A stretch of 7,713 nt of DNA, taken from Spirochaetaceae bacterium (GTDB lineage: Bacteria > Spirochaetota > Spirochaetia > B11-G9). The notes under the pieces were generated by a model. That model did no database searches, was not told the origin of the DNA, and saw only the letters and a program-made list of their open reading frames with translations. Below are positions 6,405 to 7,713 of the stretch, piece by piece; positions within the stretch are counted from its first letter, which is position 1, and each line of letters opens with the position of its first letter. Position numbers and translations under genes: made by a program. Location: the NCBI GenBank assembly GCA_030600745.1, contig JAUVLL010000152.1, positions 1 through 7,713 of the forward strand, in the 5' to 3' direction.

Positions 6405-7664
6405 TTAACTCAACTCCGGAATATCATACTCCCCAAGCTCCAGAGGGTAATTCCCATATTCTCTTACGAGCTTAACAACATAGTCATATCTCTCCCCGGA
6501 TACAGAATGGGGAACAGAATGATCAGATTGAAAAATAAAACCACCGCCCTTTCCTGCATTAAGTTTCCGAAGAACATAAGCTTTCAACTCATCCATTGGA
6601 AGATCAGCCCACTTCATGACATCCATATTCCCGCAAAACCCCATACTATGACCGTACTCTTTTCGCAAGGCAAGAACATCCAGCCCGGATTTTGCTTCCA
6701 GAGGATTGTAGGAATCGATACCAATCTCAATATAATCCTTATAGATAGCCCTGGCATCACCGCATCCATGATAGATAACCGGTAGATTGTTTTGGTGGCA
6801 TACATGGGTAATCTCTTTTACAACAGGTTTAAAATACTTTCTCCAGTAATCCGGAGAGAAAAGCATCCCGTTTACATAGGCCACATCACCCCAAATTACC
6901 ATTCCGGCAAGAAGGCCATCCGCAGCTTTTATCTGGGCCTTGGTTATTTCAATAACAAACTCTCCAACCCTTTTAAGGAATTTTCCCAGTTTTTCAGGAT
7001 ATAATCCTATCCAGAGATACATGTTTTCAGAACCAATAATACGCCATCCCTCTTCCTGAGATTCACAGATACTTCCATACACAGGAAAATCATTGTAAAG
7101 AGATTTTACTGTGTCGATCCATGGGGGTGAATTCAATGCAAAACCATCGCCAACCCCGGCAATCAGATTGTCGCCAGCACTATAATATCTTCGGTCATCC
7201 CAGGGATCATCAAACTCAAAGGCCTCCATTTTTTCAACAGTATCCGTATGGAACTTTGTAAAGGCAGGCATAGTTATCGACATATTTTTTTTGACTTCAG
7301 ATTCAAACCCTGTGCGGACAACTACTTCTTCAGGCGTATTTTTAATAAACTTAAAATTTTTAATATGAGGATCCATATTGGGAACAGTTGTTATCCAGTC
7401 AAGATCATAATAGGAATAGATATCTGTATCTTCCGGTAAGTTCAGTTCTTTCTTCCATCTATCAAGAAACTGACCCCAGAAATAATCCCCCACCGGTATT
7501 CGATCAGCTTCTTCATGACGGAGGGTTTTATTCATCCTGCCCAGTTTTGCCAGACAATCCGGAGTACGTTTCAGTTCAGCCGACATCTCTTTAGACCTTA
7601 CTTCAAACATACTGGTTCCCTCACCTACCAGTATTTTTCTATCTTCACCTTCTTTATTTCCCAC
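6405..7664 (-). CDS. Uroporphyrinogen decarboxylase-superfamily protein (methyltransferase-like branch)
   Basis: A 419-residue soluble, cytoplasmic protein of the URO-D superfamily TIM-barrel type. Family landmarks: TLRHEEADRIPV (47-58) at the barrel start, LFSPDYWRKYFKP (268-280), IYHGCGD (297-303), IEIGIDSYNPLE (312-323), GFCGNMD (342-348), GGFIFQSDHSVPHSV (374-388) and ERYDYVVKLVREYG (391-404). The RQAGRYMPEYR-type motif of HemE is absent, so a heme-pathway role is unlikely. The H299-x-C301 pair resembles the zinc site of MtaA/MtbA cobamide methyltransferases, but where those carry a later cysteine this protein has SDHSVP (380-385). The GTG start at 7664 is supported by AAGGAG 8 bases upstream and a TAA directly before it; the ATG at 7610 (residue 19), with GAGGG upstream, is a credible alternative. 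Substrate is unknown; its position suggests action on what the adjacent importer brings in. No corrinoid protein or activator gene is visible. Confidence 0.85.
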   Translation of the reverse strand: MGNKEGEDRKILVGEGTSMFEVRSKEMSAELKRTPDCLAKLGRMNKTLRHEEADRIPVGDYFWGQFLDRWKKELNLPEDTDIYSYYDLDWITTVPNMDPHIKNFKFIKNTPEEVVVRTGFESEVKKNMSITMPAFTKFHTDTVEKMEAFEFDDPWDDRRYYSAGDNLIAGVGDGFALNSPPWIDTVKSLYNDFPVYGSICESQEEGWRIIGSENMYLWIGLYPEKLGKFLKRVGEFVIEITKAQIKAADGLLAGMVIWGDVAYVNGMLFSPDYWRKYFKPVVKEITHVCHQNNLPVIYHGCGDARAIYKDYIEIGIDSYNPLEAKSGLDVLALRKEYGHSMGFCGNMDVMKWADLPMDELKAYVLRKLNAGKGGGFIFQSDHSVPHSVSGERYDYVVKLVREYGNYPLELGEYDIPELS

Positions 7665-7672
7665 TTAAGATT

Positions 7673-7678
7673 CTCCTT
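7673..7678 (-). promoter_or_regulatory. Ribosome binding site supporting the URO-D GTG start
   Basis: AAGGAG on the minus strand sits 8 bases before the GTG at 7664. Together with the in-frame TAA immediately before that GTG, it favours the GTG over the downstream ATG at 7610. Confidence 0.65.
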
Positions 7679-7680
7679 TT

Positions 7681-7713
7681 CTACAACCTAAATTCTCTGG
7701 CTGCCTCATAAAA
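7681..7713 (-). CDS. Possible C-terminal tail of an upstream gene (partial)
   Basis: From the right edge, one minus-strand frame reads FYEAAREFRL and then TAG (7681-7683), ending 16 bases before the URO-D GTG. This spacing and same-strand layout would suit an upstream operon member whose body is outside the window. Only ten codons are visible, and a second frame is also open here (ending at the TAA at 7665-7667), so the reading is tentative and no function can be given. Confidence 0.3.
   Translation of the reverse strand, partial: FYEAAREFRL

Noticed and set aside
6614..6805. Minus-strand 63-codon frame within the URO-D gene
   Set aside because: It is an out-of-frame shadow of the conserved HGCG region of the URO-D protein.
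6405..7664. Calling the URO-D protein hemE (heme biosynthesis)
   Set aside because: The conserved HemE N-terminal arginine motif is missing, the protein is longer, and its neighbours are transport genes, not tetrapyrrole genes.

Overview
The window is AT-rich bacterial DNA holding two convergent blocks. The right-hand block (about 1410-7713, all on the minus strand) is an operon-like cluster read right to left: the possible tail of an upstream gene, a uroporphyrinogen-decarboxylase-superfamily (URO-D) protein, then a complete ribose/CUT2-type ABC importer made of a dual-domain ATPase, two different RbsC-like permeases and a periplasmic substrate-binding protein. The left-hand block (1-1340, plus strand) is the 3' part of a gene for a COG1373-type AAA ATPase with a DUF4143/PD-(D/E)XK-like C-terminus. 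Its real start lies outside the window.

Organism: no marker gene is present. The binding protein's signal peptide ends in VFA-GGDSE with no lipobox cysteine. I associate that style with sugar-binding proteins of Spirochaetales-type spirochaetes, and AT-rich composition plus a URO-D/sugar-ABC neighbourhood would fit. This is a leaning, not a demonstration.

Layout and logic: ATPase, permease 1 and permease 2 are packed tightly (2-base gap, then an 8-base ATGCTTAA overlap), so they are almost certainly co-translated. The binding-protein gene comes last, after a 56-base gap containing a perfect 8-bp hairpin and its own strong ribosome binding site. A strong terminator oriented for the minus strand closes the operon at 1356-1386. 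The URO-D gene is separated from the ATPase gene by about 150 bases with a weak promoter-like sequence, so it may be co-transcribed or separately controlled.

Functionally, the importer should bind a sugar or sugar-like small molecule outside the membrane and move it in at the cost of ATP. The URO-D protein is not heme-pathway HemE. It resembles the cobamide-methyltransferase-like branch, so it could act on the imported compound (for example removing or transferring a methyl group), but the substrate is unknown. The most noteworthy points are that enzyme/importer pairing, the URO-D protein's incomplete methyltransferase-type zinc site, the strongly asymmetric ATP sites of the ATPase, and an extension of about 85 residues at the mature N-terminus of the binding protein. 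I saw no RNA genes, CRISPR arrays, insertion sequences or attachment sites.
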